DNA of 64,000 nucleotides from Candidatus Melainabacteria bacterium (lineage in GTDB: Bacteria > Cyanobacteriota > Vampirovibrionia > Obscuribacterales > Obscuribacteraceae), in the NCBI GenBank assembly GCA_003151275.1, contig PLXC01000060.1, forward strand, positions 62,001 to 126,000, in the 5' to 3' direction. Below the pieces are notes generated by a model. That model did no database searches and was not told where the DNA came from. It saw only the letters and a program-made list of their open reading frames with translations. A program made the position numbers and the translations under genes. Of this stretch, positions 26,202 through 34,838 are shown one piece after another (the stretch's first letter is position 1; each line of letters opens with the position of its first letter).

Positions 26202-27023
26202 ATGAAATTAGGTTCGGTAAAAGCGCTGTTAGGGGCTCTTATTGTTTTGGCAATGGCAACACCAATTGCGATGGCAGCCAATGCCCAAGATGAAAACGAT
26301 ATACAAAACGCGATCATCAGATTCAAAGCCGGCATCGCCGCCAATCCGAACAATCCCCAAACCCGACTAAGTCTTGGTCGCGCCTATCTCACGTCTGGCG
26401 ACATTGATGGTGCGGCAGAACAATTCAAACAAGCAATAAAACTGAGTCCTGAAAATTCAGAAGGATATATGGGTTTAGCGCGCACTTTGATTCGCAAGAA
26501 CGACGTCAAAGGATCTTTGGATGCTTTGAATAAAGCGGTGAAACTGGATCCTGAAAATTCCGATGTGCATTACAAACTTGGTCAGGTGCTAAACAGAGCG
26601 CAGCAAGTCGATGAATCTATTGCTGAATTCAGACAAGCAATCAAGCTCAATGGGCAGAATGCTGCGGCTCATCGTGACCTCGGCTCCTCGCTTGGAATGA
26701 AAGGCGATCTAGACGGACAGATAGTAGAAGAGAAGAAAGCACTCGCTCTGGCACCAAATGACTCTGATGCCCTCTTTTATATAGGCACTGCATATGCGAT
26801 GAAGGGTGATCAAAAAAATGCTCTGCCTAATTTGCAACGGAGTGTTGAGCTGGACAAAAAAAATCCTGAAGCATTTCGCATTTTGGCAGGCGTCACTGCC
26901 TCCGATGGGAAATTTCCTGAGGCTATCAAGTACGCGCAGACGGCCTGTGATCTAGCGCCCGACAACAAGCAATGTAAGACAACTTTGCAGAAGATCAAAG
27001 CTGCCTCCGATAAAGCTAAGTAG
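26202..27023 (+). CDS. Exported TPR-repeat protein
   Basis: About 273 residues with a signal peptide (ALLGALIVLAMATPIAMAAN) and six to seven TPR units (NPQTRLSLGRAYLTSGDIDG, SDVHYKLGQVLNRAQQVDES and later copies). ATG 26202 is chosen over GTG 26196 because ACGAGG lies ten bases before it, inside the end of the preceding gene. It is similar in repeat style to the upstream gene but shorter. Probable periplasmic partner-binding protein; function unknown. Confidence 0.85.
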   Translation: MKLGSVKALLGALIVLAMATPIAMAANAQDENDIQNAIIRFKAGIAANPNNPQTRLSLGRAYLTSGDIDGAAEQFKQAIKLSPENSEGYMGLARTLIRKNDVKGSLDALNKAVKLDPENSDVHYKLGQVLNRAQQVDESIAEFRQAIKLNGQNAAAHRDLGSSLGMKGDLDGQIVEEKKALALAPNDSDALFYIGTAYAMKGDQKNALPNLQRSVELDKKNPEAFRILAGVTASDGKFPEAIKYAQTACDLAPDNKQCKTTLQKIKAASDKAK

Positions 27024-27044
27024 CAACCTTCAACAAATTCTTAT

Positions 27045-27140
27045 ATGTATGCGCAGAACATTATGGGGTATCTTTTGGCAGGAGCAGCTGGGGTACTGGC
27101 AACCCTTCTCAGTAATCATGGGCTGGCTCTATTACTGTAA
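27045..27140 (+). CDS. Possible 31-aa hydrophobic peptide
   Basis: ATG to TAA, encoding MYAQNIMGYLLAGAAGVLAT and about eleven more residues, one hydrophobic helix rich in Gly, Ala and Leu. No SD can be seen before the ATG. The composition is peptide-like but the support is weak. Confidence 0.2.
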   Translation: MYAQNIMGYLLAGAAGVLATLLSNHGLALLL

Positions 27141-27170
27141 AAAGCTTAAAGACATAAGGCGTTTAGTACC

Positions 27171-27199
27171 TTGCAAATAGAGTAGATACGCTCTAACAT
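27171..27199 (+). promoter_or_regulatory. Candidate sigma-70 promoter for ftsZ
   Basis: TTGCAA, 17-bp spacer, TAACAT. Four of six matches at each box with ideal spacing; about 130 bp upstream of the GTG. Confidence 0.3.
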
Positions 27200-27331
27200 T
27201 ACCGGAACGATGACAAAAGGACCACTTGTAGTGGCGCAAGTTCGCTTCGTTAAGCGCTTTCACGAGCAAGTCCTGTTTCCATCGATTGTATATACAAACA
27301 TTTAAAGACCTACATACGAGGTTCACGAGCT

Positions 27332-28489
27332 GTGCTTGACCGATCGGAAAAAACCGACAAGAACAACAGATTGGATGTAAAAGCCAACATCAAAGTAATT
27401 GGCGTCGGCGGTGCTGGCTCCAATGCTACTAATAGGATGATTGCGGCCGGGTTGAATGGAGTTGAGTTTTGGTCTTGCAATACAGACGCTCAAGCTCTCG
27501 ATCTGGCGTCTGCAAAAAACCGCTTGCAGATCGGAAGCAAGCTCACTCGGGGACTCGGAGCCGGCGGCAATCCAAGCATTGGCACCAAAGCAGCGGAAGA
27601 AAGTCGCGAAGAGATCGCAGCAGCACTGCAAGGTGCTGACATGGTCTTCATCGCAGCTGGCATGGGTGGTGGTACCGGAACCGGTGCTGCACCAATCGTT
27701 GCTGAAATTGCCAGAGAGCAAGGTGCACTGACAGTAGGCGTAGTTTCTCGACCATTTCTTTTCGAGGGCAAACGCCGCAGCAATCAAGCTGACCATGGCA
27801 TCAACGAAATCAAGTCACGAGTCGATACGCTAATCGTTATTCCAAACCAACGATTACTCGAAGTTGTTGACCATCGCGCTTCCATGCAAGAAGCATTCGT
27901 CGAAGCTGACAAAGTATTGATGCAAGGTGTGCAGGGTATCTCAGATATCATCACAGTGCCTGGATTGATCAACGTCGACTTTGCCGACGTCAAAGCGGTC
28001 ATGCAAACAGCAGGATCAGCATTGATGGGCGTAGGCAGAGCAACTGGTGAAGGCAGAGCTGTAGAAGCAGCTCGCAATGCCATCAACAGCCCATTGCTTG
28101 AGACCACCATAGATGGTGCCTCCGGAGTGATCTTCAGTGTTACCGGTGGACCAGACCTGACATTGCACGAAGTGCAAGAAGCTGCCAATGTGATCTACTC
28201 CGCGGTTTCCGACGATGCCAACATCATCTTCGGCGCTGTTCTCGATGATAGATTGCATGGTGAAGTGCTGATCACTGTGATCGCCACTGGGTTCGACATG
28301 ATTTCCCAAAACCCGCCCTTTCCCAGGCAATCCCAAGTAGCAACACCACCTGTGGTTAGACAACAAATTCAACAAGACCGTCCTCCAGCCGCAAGTAACA
28401 CCAACGCAAACGGCAAGGATGAATACAAAAAGATCGCCAGCGATCTTCTAGATATTCCGGAATTTTTGAGAGCAAGAAACGGACGCTAA
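27332..28489 (+). CDS. ftsZ: Cell division protein FtsZ
   Basis: Tubulin-like GTPase that forms the division ring, 385 residues. GTP-binding motifs are complete: [21 protein letters not shown], tubulin signature [14 protein letters not shown], and the T7-loop region [21 protein letters not shown]. After a Pro/Gln/Asn linker the protein ends in [12 protein letters not shown], the conserved C-terminal peptide that binds FtsA, SepF or ZapA-type partners. GTG start with ACGAGG ten bases upstream. It is not in an ftsQ-A-Z cluster; a terminator-like hairpin follows, so it is probably monocistronic. Confidence 0.98.
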   Translation: MLDRSEKTDKNNRLDVKANIKVIGVGGAGSNATNRMIAAGLNGVEFWSCNTDAQALDLASAKNRLQIGSKLTRGLGAGGNPSIGTKAAEESREEIAAALQGADMVFIAAGMGGGTGTGAAPIVAEIAREQGALTVGVVSRPFLFEGKRRSNQADHGINEIKSRVDTLIVIPNQRLLEVVDHRASMQEAFVEADKVLMQGVQGISDIITVPGLINVDFADVKAVMQTAGSALMGVGRATGEGRAVEAARNAINSPLLETTIDGASGVIFSVTGGPDLTLHEVQEAANVIYSAVSDDANIIFGAVLDDRLHGEVLITVIATGFDMISQNPPFPRQSQVATPPVVRQQIQQDRPPAASNTNANGKDEYKKIASDLLDIPEFLRARNGR

Positions 28490-28518
28490 GTCCGACTCCA
28501 ATCGAAAAAAAATAATTG

Positions 28519-28550
28519 ATGGCGCTGTAAGCTTTTGCTCGCAGCGCCAT
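28519..28550 (+). terminator. Hairpin after ftsZ
   Basis: Perfect 9-bp stem ATGGCGCTG / CAGCGCCAT around a 14-nt loop, 30 bp past the stop. No T-run follows; instead the palindrome TATCCTAGGATA (28551-28562) comes directly after, matching the core of the dispersed repeat. Confidence 0.55.
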
Positions 28551-28562
28551 TATCCTAGGATA
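28551..28562. repeat. Core palindrome of the dispersed repeat
   Basis: TATCCTAGGATA, a perfect 12-bp palindrome, the same core that opens the longer copies at 6878 and 34242. Short enough to occur by chance; its position next to a hairpin makes it worth noting. Confidence 0.4.
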
Positions 28563-28584
28563 TGCTTTAAGCACTACATCCCTA

Positions 28585-29721
28585 ATGTCCAGCCGAATAC
28601 AACCACTTCGTGCCGAGAAAACAATGACAGTTAAATCGTCCGAACAACTTGACATAGGTGTTCTGCCTCTAGTCCTGGTAGGCGAGAAAGTGATGCTGGT
28701 CGACCAGCGGCATTTGCCAAACAAATTCGAGATGTTTGATGCAACATCGTTGGATAACATGTGTTTTGCTATCACTGATATGGTCGTAAGAGGCGCGCCG
28801 TCTATTGGAGTTGCGGCTGCTTTCGGTTTAGGATGCGAGGCAGTCCGGTTGAGTAAAAAGAGCCGCAATAAGGCTGACTTTCTAAAACGGTTGGACGAGG
28901 CGCGCTTACGCTTGCAACAGACTCGACCTACGGCAGTCAATCTGCGCTGGGCGACTGACAAATTATTCGACGAAGTAGTAGAGAACAGCAAAACATATCC
29001 GGATGTTCACACCATGGCAGAAACTGCCATGAATTGCGCCAAAAGAATATTGGAAGAACATATCGACACCAATCGCATACTTAGTGAATTTGGCGCCGAG
29101 CTGATTCAACCAAACTCGGCGATCATGACCCACTGCAATGCCGGGTCACTCGCCACTTGTGGATGGGGCACCGCTCTTGGTGTCATTCGCTCAGCCGCTA
29201 AAAATGGTTTAAACCCCTCAGTCTATGTGGACGAGACTAGACCTCGCAATCAAGGCTCCAAGCTGACCGTTTGGGAATTGCATCAGGACAAGATTCCGGC
29301 CACCTTAGTTTGCGATTCGATGTCCGGACATTTGATGTCCGACGGCAAAGTGCAAATAGTGATTACCGGCGCGGATCGCATCGCAGCCAATGGGGATTCA
29401 GCAAACAAGATTGGCACCTATAATTTGGCGGTGGTTGCCAATTACCACGACGTGCCTTTCTACATTGCTGCCCCTATTTCGACAATAGACGCCAGCATTC
29501 AAACAGGCAAAAGTATTCCGATAGAGGAAAGACATCCTTCCGAAGTCACCAGTTTCGGTGGCGTCAGCACAAGTATGGAAGGTGTGAATGTCTATAATCC
29601 CGCTTTCGATGTCACGCCAGCAAAACTCATTGCCGGTATCATTACGGAGTGCGGCGTGCTTCGCCCACCTTATGAGCAGTCAATCGCGCTTGCGCTGAAG
29701 CAAAAAGATGCAACTCTTTAG
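28585..29721 (+). CDS. mtnA: S-methyl-5-thioribose-1-phosphate isomerase (MtnA)
   Basis: Methionine-salvage enzyme converting methylthioribose 1-phosphate to the ribulose form; related to eIF2B subunits. Family motifs present: VRGAPSIGVAAAFGL, THCNAGSLATCGWGTALGVI (catalytic Cys), DETRPRNQGSKLTVWEL, ITGADRIAANGDSANKIGTY (catalytic Asp) and IPIEERHPSEV. 378 residues is slightly long because of the N-terminus; an internal ATG at 28624 (preceded by GAGAAAAC) would give 365 residues and is a credible alternative start. No other methionine-salvage gene is nearby. Confidence 0.92.
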   Translation: MSSRIQPLRAEKTMTVKSSEQLDIGVLPLVLVGEKVMLVDQRHLPNKFEMFDATSLDNMCFAITDMVVRGAPSIGVAAAFGLGCEAVRLSKKSRNKADFLKRLDEARLRLQQTRPTAVNLRWATDKLFDEVVENSKTYPDVHTMAETAMNCAKRILEEHIDTNRILSEFGAELIQPNSAIMTHCNAGSLATCGWGTALGVIRSAAKNGLNPSVYVDETRPRNQGSKLTVWELHQDKIPATLVCDSMSGHLMSDGKVQIVITGADRIAANGDSANKIGTYNLAVVANYHDVPFYIAAPISTIDASIQTGKSIPIEERHPSEVTSFGGVSTSMEGVNVYNPAFDVTPAKLIAGIITECGVLRPPYEQSIALALKQKDATL

Positions 29722-29815
29722 TGGGAAATTGGGGACTATCCAGGGCGCAGCGCTTGGAGCCGGAGAGTGGAAGTTGCGATAAACTAAAATCGTAGCCTTG
29801 AGAAGGAAGTTGAAA

Positions 29816-30373
29816 ATGAGACATTTCAAGTTATCCGAGGATAGTCTAGGCAGCATGCTGCCCGACTTATCCGAGCATAGTTTATTCAGCAAGCTGCTCG
29901 ACTTAAGCAAATTACTCTTTGTCACTGTGATCTGTGTCACGGGAATCAGCATCGTTCAGGCAAACGCAGCTCCAACTGCCGCATCGGTAAAGTCCAAAAC
30001 GGGGACAACGGTGACCAAGACAGGCTCGAACATTCTTTCAACTACGACAGAATCGAAAACCGCGTCTTATAACGCAAAGGCGCTTCACAGGCTCGATTTC
30101 AAGGTGGTGGGTAAGAGTTGCGCAGTCTGCCTTTTAAATATTCAAAAACGAGTTAGCACCGTACCAGGTGCCATTAAGGCAGCAGTTCAATTGCAGTCGC
30201 CATACGCCGCTGTAATTCTCTTCGATTCATCCAAGACTAGCCAGAAAATATTGCTGGACAAAGCGAAGGAAGGCCTGCCCGAGGTCAAATTCGAAGCGAT
30301 CGAAGACACCCCGATCGAGAAGCTACCGGGAGTATTGGTGCCAAAAATTGGCAATACAGTTTTGACTAATTGA
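29816..30373 (+). CDS. Exported HMA-like domain protein with repeat-derived N-terminus
   Basis: About 185 residues. ATG 29816 is preferred because AAGGAAG lies seven bases before it; TTG 29798 is the alternative. The N-terminus reads KLSEDSLGSMLPD / LSEHSLFSKLLD / LSK, two 12-residue units encoded by two 36-bp tandem copies of the dispersed repeat. A hydrophobic export segment (LLFVTVICVTGISIVQANAA) follows, then a Ser/Thr/Lys linker and a 65-residue domain with DFKVVGKSCAVCLLNIQKRV, which fits the ferredoxin-like HMA fold with its CxxC metal loop. It probably binds a metal ion or acts like a MerP-type protein outside the membrane; this is inference. The repeat unit lengthens the signal's N-region in frame, which is unusual. 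Confidence 0.7.
   Translation: MRHFKLSEDSLGSMLPDLSEHSLFSKLLDLSKLLFVTVICVTGISIVQANAAPTAASVKSKTGTTVTKTGSNILSTTTESKTASYNAKALHRLDFKVVGKSCAVCLLNIQKRVSTVPGAIKAAVQLQSPYAAVILFDSSKTSQKILLDKAKEGLPEVKFEAIEDTPIEKLPGVLVPKIGNTVLTN
29831..29905 (+). repeat. Two 36-bp units of the dispersed repeat, in frame in a gene
   Basis: Unit 1 begins TTATCCGAGGATAGTCTAGG and unit 2 TTATCCGAGCATAGTTTATT, each ending CAGCA.GCTGC.CGACTTA. The 36-bp period keeps the frame at 12 codons. Same family as 6878-6989, 25044-25086 and 34242-34343. Confidence 0.85.
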
Positions 30374-30470
30374 AGGCTGATTAGCGCACGCGAGTTTAGC
30401 CACAGCCCATGCCAAAGTCCGCCTTATGTCTTGATTGCTAGCTTAAGCAATTAGGACGCCTCGCATCTGC

Positions 30471-30587
30471 GCAATTCGGACGCAATCAAACAGATCGCCA
30501 TGCAATCAGGCAGTTGGCGTACGAAATCAGGATAATTCGCCTACGAAATCAGGGCAGTTCATCTGGCAATTATGGCAGTTCGCCTAC
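30471..30587. repeat. Degenerate 20-22 bp tandem repeat
   Basis: Units starting near 30482, 30502, 30523, 30545 and 30566 follow the pattern G(C/A)AATCAGG.CAGTTCGCCTAC, with a partial unit from 30471. The last unit overlaps the final codons of the TadE-like gene on the minus strand. Unit lengths vary by one to two bases and there are no unique spacers, so it is not CRISPR. Confidence 0.75.
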
Positions 30588-30998
30588 GATTGGCTCGGTT
30601 GCTTGCGCATTGAAAGCGACAGCTGAATTTCCGATAAATGGAACCGGCACAGGCAACGTACAGGTGATCGTTGTTTTGCAGGTCACCATTCCAGGGTTGA
30701 GGTATAGGGGGCTTCCGCTGGCAGCACTAAATGCGGCTTTCGTGAGCAGGTTAGAACTTTTCTGATTTGTGTAAACGCTTTGGGCAGCTGCGGTGGCTAG
30801 TGCGCCCTGAGGATATTCAGCCGCTGCTCTGGCGCATGCTTTTGCCAATTTATCGTTTTCAGTTTGGGCAACAACCATGGCGGCAACATCTACCAGAAAT
30901 AAAACGATTGGGATAAGCAGAATCAAACCCGCAGCCGTTTCAACAATGCTGCTGCCTTTTCGTCTTCTTAAATCAACGAGCCTGGACATTTCCCTCAT
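30570..30998 (-). CDS. TadE-like pseudopilin protein
   Basis: 142 residues. The basic N-terminus and GSSIVETAAGLILLIPIVLF hydrophobic helix with an early glutamate are typical of TadE-like minor pseudopilins of Tad secretion/pilus systems. The remaining 100 residues are a small polar, Ala/Thr/Asn-rich extracytoplasmic part. An ATG at 30989 (M4) is an alternative start, given the very close AGAGG. The last five or six codons are built from the tandem repeat downstream, so the C-terminus may be recent. It is 16 bp downstream of the second TadE-like gene on the same strand, so the two are an operon. Confidence 0.7.
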   Translation of the reverse strand: MREMSRLVDLRRRKGSSIVETAAGLILLIPIVLFLVDVAAMVVAQTENDKLAKACARAAAEYPQGALATAAAQSVYTNQKSSNLLTKAAFSAASGSPLYLNPGMVTCKTTITCTLPVPVPFIGNSAVAFNAQATEPIVGELP

Positions 30999-31014
30999 TA
31001 CCTCTTATTAAAAA

Positions 31015-31503
31015 CTATTGGATGCCCTTCTCTTCTTGCGGCCGTTCAGCAGAATAAGTGAAAATCACTGGTTTGTTCAGCCCTTCCACCTTCATAAAGA
31101 ACGGGATTGGAAGAAACGGTTGGACCAGAACGCTGGTGGAGACTGTGGTGGAGCTCGCCCCATTAGGAGGGACAGGGACAGGGTTAGGGGGAGGGATAGG
31201 GTACGCGAACGTGATGGTGTTGGTGACGCTGCCGGAATTGGCGCCGATAAACTTGGCTAAGCCCGTGTTGGCCCAAGCAGCGGTTGCGTCACCTGCTGCC
31301 GAACCCGCACCACTGGCAACGCTTGGGATGCGGCAAGCGACTTCCCGCACGACAAGGTGGTTGCAATACCAACCTGCGGCATACGCAAGTCCAAGGTAGA
31401 GCAAGTCGAGCATCGGAATCAAGATGACGATAAAGATGACTACCAATGCCGGAGCTAGTTCGACGGTTCCAGAACCGCCCTTTCTATTTCGGTAAAACTT
31501 CAT
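31015..31503 (-). CDS. TadE-like pseudopilin protein
   Basis: About 162 residues starting at ATG 31503, supported by GGGAG eight bases upstream; the longer frame to 31629 has no SD. N-terminus NRKGGSGTVELAPALVVIFI followed by a second hydrophobic stretch gives the TadE signature (Glu in the first turns of the helix). Mid-region carries HLVVREVACRIPSVASG and a Pro-rich part (PIPPPNPVPVPPNG). Together with the following gene and the TPR gene at 31799 this forms a second Tad-like locus, besides the TadG-like cluster at 10.4-14.7 kb. Confidence 0.7.
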   Translation of the reverse strand: MKFYRNRKGGSGTVELAPALVVIFIVILIPMLDLLYLGLAYAAGWYCNHLVVREVACRIPSVASGAGSAAGDATAAWANTGLAKFIGANSGSVTNTITFAYPIPPPNPVPVPPNGASSTTVSTSVLVQPFLPIPFFMKVEGLNKPVIFTYSAERPQEEKGIQ

Positions 31504-31761
31504 CTTGCACTCCCACCGATTGTCTTTAATTGCTCTGTCACAGGTTACCGGTTTGCTCCGTTCATCCCTTGAGAGCTCTGTTGCTTCTGAAGATGTGAAG
31601 AAATCTAAAGGTATTTTCATTATACCCATGGCAAATGGGGTTAAGCACCCACTGCATTATGATGTCAAACAAACTAAGTGCATGTGCAACAGTGCAAGAG
31701 GCTAGAATTGAGGTCTTGTTTGTGGCCCATCCACGGCGCCGTCAGCAAATTATTAACGTAT

Positions 31762-31767
31762 TATAAT
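31762..31767 (+). promoter_or_regulatory. Candidate -10 box for TPR gene
   Basis: Perfect TATAAT within ACGTATTATAATTAAG, 32 bp before the TTG start. No convincing -35 at the right distance. Confidence 0.3.
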
Positions 31768-31798
31768 TAAGCTCATCAGTGAGAACAAGAGACCCGCC

Positions 31799-33049
31799 TT
31801 GAAACATAACATTTTTCCATTCGGCGCCATTTTTCTTTCCCTCTTCGCGGCAGCATCATGCGCCTACCCAGTCTGTAGTCAGAACGCGACATCGAACGGC
31901 GAAATTTTGACTAGGATTCTCAAGGACAACGAGACAAAACACCCAACAGACACCACGATAGCTCAGATCCAAGCGATCCTGGACAAAGATCCGAAGAACT
32001 ATTACGCCCGGCTGGTCATGGGTAATACGCTCGATCGAGTTGGATTGCCGATGCAGGCGATCGAGCAGTATCAGTTAGCGGTGCAATATGGACCCAACAG
32101 TTCAAAGGCGATCATCGTGTTGGTCAAAGCGCAAATCAGCGTCGGTCAGAAAGAAGCCGCGATGCGGCTCTTGCAAGAAGCGAACAAAAGATTTCCTCAC
32201 GATCGAGAAATAACATATTGGGTCGGAAATTATTTTCTCTCTAAAGGTGACATCAGAGCAGCAGAGGAATATTTCAACAAAGCGCAGGTTGGTGGCAGCA
32301 GAATTTTCGGCATGTCCACTGCCCGAGCAGAGATCAAAATAAGGCAGAGAATTTGGCCGGCGGCAATCGTACTTGCTAATGTGGATCTGGCAGAGAATCC
32401 GAACTATCCACTAGCTAACGCGGTCAAAGGTCTGGCCTTATTCGGCATGCACAAATTCAAAGAAGCAAACCCCTATTTGAAAGTGGCCTTCGAAAATTAT
32501 CCTTTGAAAGAAGAGTATGCAAAGGAATTCGCAGAGACATGTTTGTTTTATGGAGACACCAAGTCAGCGTTGGAACCAGCTATGGTGGCAGTTGCAGTCT
32601 CTAGCAAGAACGGTGGCGTCGATGCGGAAAGCAAATGGTTATTGAATTACATCATCGGGCGGTTGCCGTTCAGTTACGTCAAACAGCAAGTGCCAACAAT
32701 TATGGACAAGGTTGAAAAACCCATAAATAATGCGGCAATGCACTTGGCCTTCGGTGAGGTCTTTGACGCCAACGGTTATCACGATTTAGCCGTCACCCAG
32801 TTTTATCGCTCTTATCAACTTGACCCAGCTCAAGCTTCTGTTGCCTATAAACTGGCAAACGATTTAGAACTGTATTTTCAGAAATATGATGATGCGATTT
32901 TTTATCTGTCAAAAGCACATGCGCTCAGTCCGAAGGATTCAGAAATTGCCGACAGATTGGAAAGATTGCAAAACAGACTACCGGGACGCAATGCTGATTT
33001 AGCGTGGCAGTTGAAAGACTTACTGAGATCACAACGTTCTCCGATCTAA
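31799..33049 (+). CDS. Exported TPR-repeat protein (paralogue of 13071 gene)
   Basis: 416 residues from a TTG start with AAGAGA upstream. A signal peptide (PFGAIFLSLFAAASCAYP) precedes TPR-like helical repeats such as YARLVMGNTLDRVGLPMQAI and AAMHLAFGEVFDANGYHDLA. It matches the TPR protein at 13071-14309 in order and spacing of repeats and ends in nearly the same NADLAWQLKDLL. It is divergent from the TadE-like pair. Presumed periplasmic partner-binding protein of the Tad-like system. Confidence 0.82.
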   Translation: MKHNIFPFGAIFLSLFAAASCAYPVCSQNATSNGEILTRILKDNETKHPTDTTIAQIQAILDKDPKNYYARLVMGNTLDRVGLPMQAIEQYQLAVQYGPNSSKAIIVLVKAQISVGQKEAAMRLLQEANKRFPHDREITYWVGNYFLSKGDIRAAEEYFNKAQVGGSRIFGMSTARAEIKIRQRIWPAAIVLANVDLAENPNYPLANAVKGLALFGMHKFKEANPYLKVAFENYPLKEEYAKEFAETCLFYGDTKSALEPAMVAVAVSSKNGGVDAESKWLLNYIIGRLPFSYVKQQVPTIMDKVEKPINNAAMHLAFGEVFDANGYHDLAVTQFYRSYQLDPAQASVAYKLANDLELYFQKYDDAIFYLSKAHALSPKDSEIADRLERLQNRLPGRNADLAWQLKDLLRSQRSPI

Positions 33050-33072
33050 GCGGCTGAACATCGGAGTGTCTT

Positions 33073-34164
33073 GTGTTAGAACAAAAAGATATTCGTGCTG
33101 CTTACACAATATCGGCCGATTTCTACCGAAATGAAAAATTTTTCGCCCTCGTTAAGGAAAATATTTTCGCGCGCAGTTGGCAATTCATTACTGACAGTGG
33201 TCGACTAAAAGCGCCCGGACATGCGCTTCCGGTCACAATGCTGGATGGTTTCCTGACTGAGCCGATTCTTTTCACTCGTGACGCCAACGATGAGCTGCAT
33301 TGCCTCTCTAACGTCTGTACGCACCGGGGCAATCTGCTTGCGGAAGGCGAATGTCACGTCACCTCTTTGCGCTGCAGGTATCACGGAAGACGGTTTAATT
33401 TGGATGGTTCATTTTCATCGGCACCAGGGTTCGAGGAGGCAACTGACTTTCCATCGAAAACTGACGATTTGCCTGGTGTGCCGTTTGGTCAGTGGAAAAC
33501 AATGCTGTTCGCCAACGCCTCTACAACCGACCAAATTTTTGCATTACCTGAACTGATCGAAGAAATGGATCGTAGAGTTGGCTGGTTGCCGCTGGAGAAT
33601 TTCATTTTCGACTCAGCCGGCTCGCGAGAATATCTCGTCAAAGCTAACTGGGCTCTCTATTGTGAGAACTATCTAGAAGGCATGCATATTCCTTATGTCC
33701 ATCCCGACCTTGCCACCACCCTTGATATCAAAGATTATCGCTCTGAAGTCTTCAAATACTCCAATTTACAAGTTGGTATCGCATCCAGTGCACAAGAATG
33801 TTTCGATTTACCTGAATCATCTCCGGATTATGGTTCTAGAATTGGCGGCTATTATTTCTGGTTGTTTCCAAACATGATGTTCAACTTCTATCCCTGGGGA
33901 TTGTCGATCAATGTCGTCCAACCACTGGGTCAGGAATTAACTAAGGTGCACTTTTTGCCATATGTTTGGGATGCTTCTAAGCAGACTCTGGGAGCCGGAG
34001 CCGGTCTAGATCGCGTGGAAAGAGAAGATGAAGAGATCGTCGAGAAAGTCCAAAAGGGCGTAAAATCCCGCTTTTATAAACGAGGACGCTACGCTCCCAG
34101 ATGGGAACAAGGGGTCAGCCATTTTCACGAATTATTGAAGTGCTACGTCCCCGAAATCGAATAG
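33073..34164 (+). CDS. Rieske non-haem iron oxygenase, alpha-subunit type
   Basis: 363 residues. The Rieske [2Fe-2S] motif is intact (CTHRGNLLAEG ... CRYHGRRF, C-x-H ... C-x2-H), and the catalytic mononuclear iron site follows as NWALYCENYLEGMHIPYVHP, the D/E-x2-H-x4-H pattern of ring-hydroxylating and choline monooxygenase-like enzymes. GTG start, CGGAG upstream, 23 bp after the TPR gene's stop, so it may be co-transcribed. No reductase or ferredoxin gene is adjacent, so the electron donor is supplied elsewhere. Substrate unknown; similarity to the choline-monooxygenase/carnitine type is by motif only. Confidence 0.88.
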   Translation: MLEQKDIRAAYTISADFYRNEKFFALVKENIFARSWQFITDSGRLKAPGHALPVTMLDGFLTEPILFTRDANDELHCLSNVCTHRGNLLAEGECHVTSLRCRYHGRRFNLDGSFSSAPGFEEATDFPSKTDDLPGVPFGQWKTMLFANASTTDQIFALPELIEEMDRRVGWLPLENFIFDSAGSREYLVKANWALYCENYLEGMHIPYVHPDLATTLDIKDYRSEVFKYSNLQVGIASSAQECFDLPESSPDYGSRIGGYYFWLFPNMMFNFYPWGLSINVVQPLGQELTKVHFLPYVWDASKQTLGAGAGLDRVEREDEEIVEKVQKGVKSRFYKRGRYAPRWEQGVSHFHELLKCYVPEIE

Positions 34165-34241
34165 TTTTCGAGGTCTGAGCGAACGAAGCCAGGCATGACG
34201 TGCGCAGTGAGCGGGTTTGAGCGAGGACGCGCCCTCGGGTG

Positions 34242-34343
34242 GCTTATCCTAGGAGTGCCTATGCACACTAGTGGGGTCTGGGCAGCAAGCTGCCCGACTC
34301 CGCAAGCTGCTCGGCTACTGCAGGCAAGCTGCTCAGCCGAAGG
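34242..34343. repeat. Dispersed repeat copy, intergenic
   Basis: CTTATCCTAGGAG..CCTATGCAC, CACTAGTGGGGTCTG, GCAGCAAGCTGCCCGACTC, CGCAAGCTGCTCGGCT, then CAGGCAAGCTGCTCAGCCGA. Shares its long central block with 6878-6989. It lies between the Rieske and hemerythrin genes (convergent), so it may also act as a hairpin-rich terminator. Confidence 0.85.
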
Positions 34344-34373
34344 GACGAAGGTCCAGAGCGATTAAAACCAGAC

Positions 34374-34838
34374 TCAAGCACCAGTCTGAATAGCGTTGTA
34401 TTCAGATGTGTGTAAAACCATATCTTTCAATTTAGCGTCAATATTTTTGATTTCAGCTGGATTGGCATTGGCTCGGAGATCGGCGTAAAACCTCTTGGAG
34501 AAAGTAATATGCTCTTCAATGACTTTCAGCAGATTTGAGAGATATTCCTCATAGCCAGGCTCGTCGACGTGCACCATGACAAGCTGACCGATTTCTTCTT
34601 CAACTTTGGCCCGATCTGCCTGACACTCTTTCATGAGCGGCATTAGATCTTCTGTTTTAGTCAAGTTGTTCAGTAAAATATTTTCTTGTTTTTTCAAGTG
34701 GCCCATAATGGCGTCACAGACTACCTTTACACGATCGAACACTTGCTCACGAGACCAAACAGTGTAGTTGTCAGTCAGTTCGATTAACTTCTCTTCGATA
34801 TCTTTATGCTCTTCAACCAAATATTCAAAAATGTCCAT
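34374..34838 (-). CDS. Hemerythrin-like (HHE) protein
   Basis: About 154 residues, all-helical, with the hemerythrin/HHE cation-binding pattern: EEHKDIEEKL near the N-terminus, MGHLKKQENILL in helix 2, and EEHITFSKRFYADL in helix 4. Such proteins bind a di-iron centre and oxygen or NO, or act in redox stress. ATG 34838 is chosen because AGAGG lies eight bases upstream; the frame extends to 34898 without SD. It stands alone, convergent to the repeat and the Rieske gene. A second hemerythrin is found at 38749. Confidence 0.82.
   Translation of the reverse strand: MDIFEYLVEEHKDIEEKLIELTDNYTVWSREQVFDRVKVVCDAIMGHLKKQENILLNNLTKTEDLMPLMKECQADRAKVEEEIGQLVMVHVDEPGYEEYLSNLLKVIEEHITFSKRFYADLRANANPAEIKNIDAKLKDMVLHTSEYNAIQTGA

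Larger units (their letters stand above)
27024..27331. other. Intergenic region upstream of ftsZ
   Basis: 308 bp. Holds a candidate 31-codon hydrophobic ORF (27045-27140), a candidate promoter (27171-27199) and the ftsZ SD (ACGAGG at 27316-27321). No ftsA or ftsQ lies upstream; ftsZ is separated from the usual division cluster. Confidence 0.5.
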
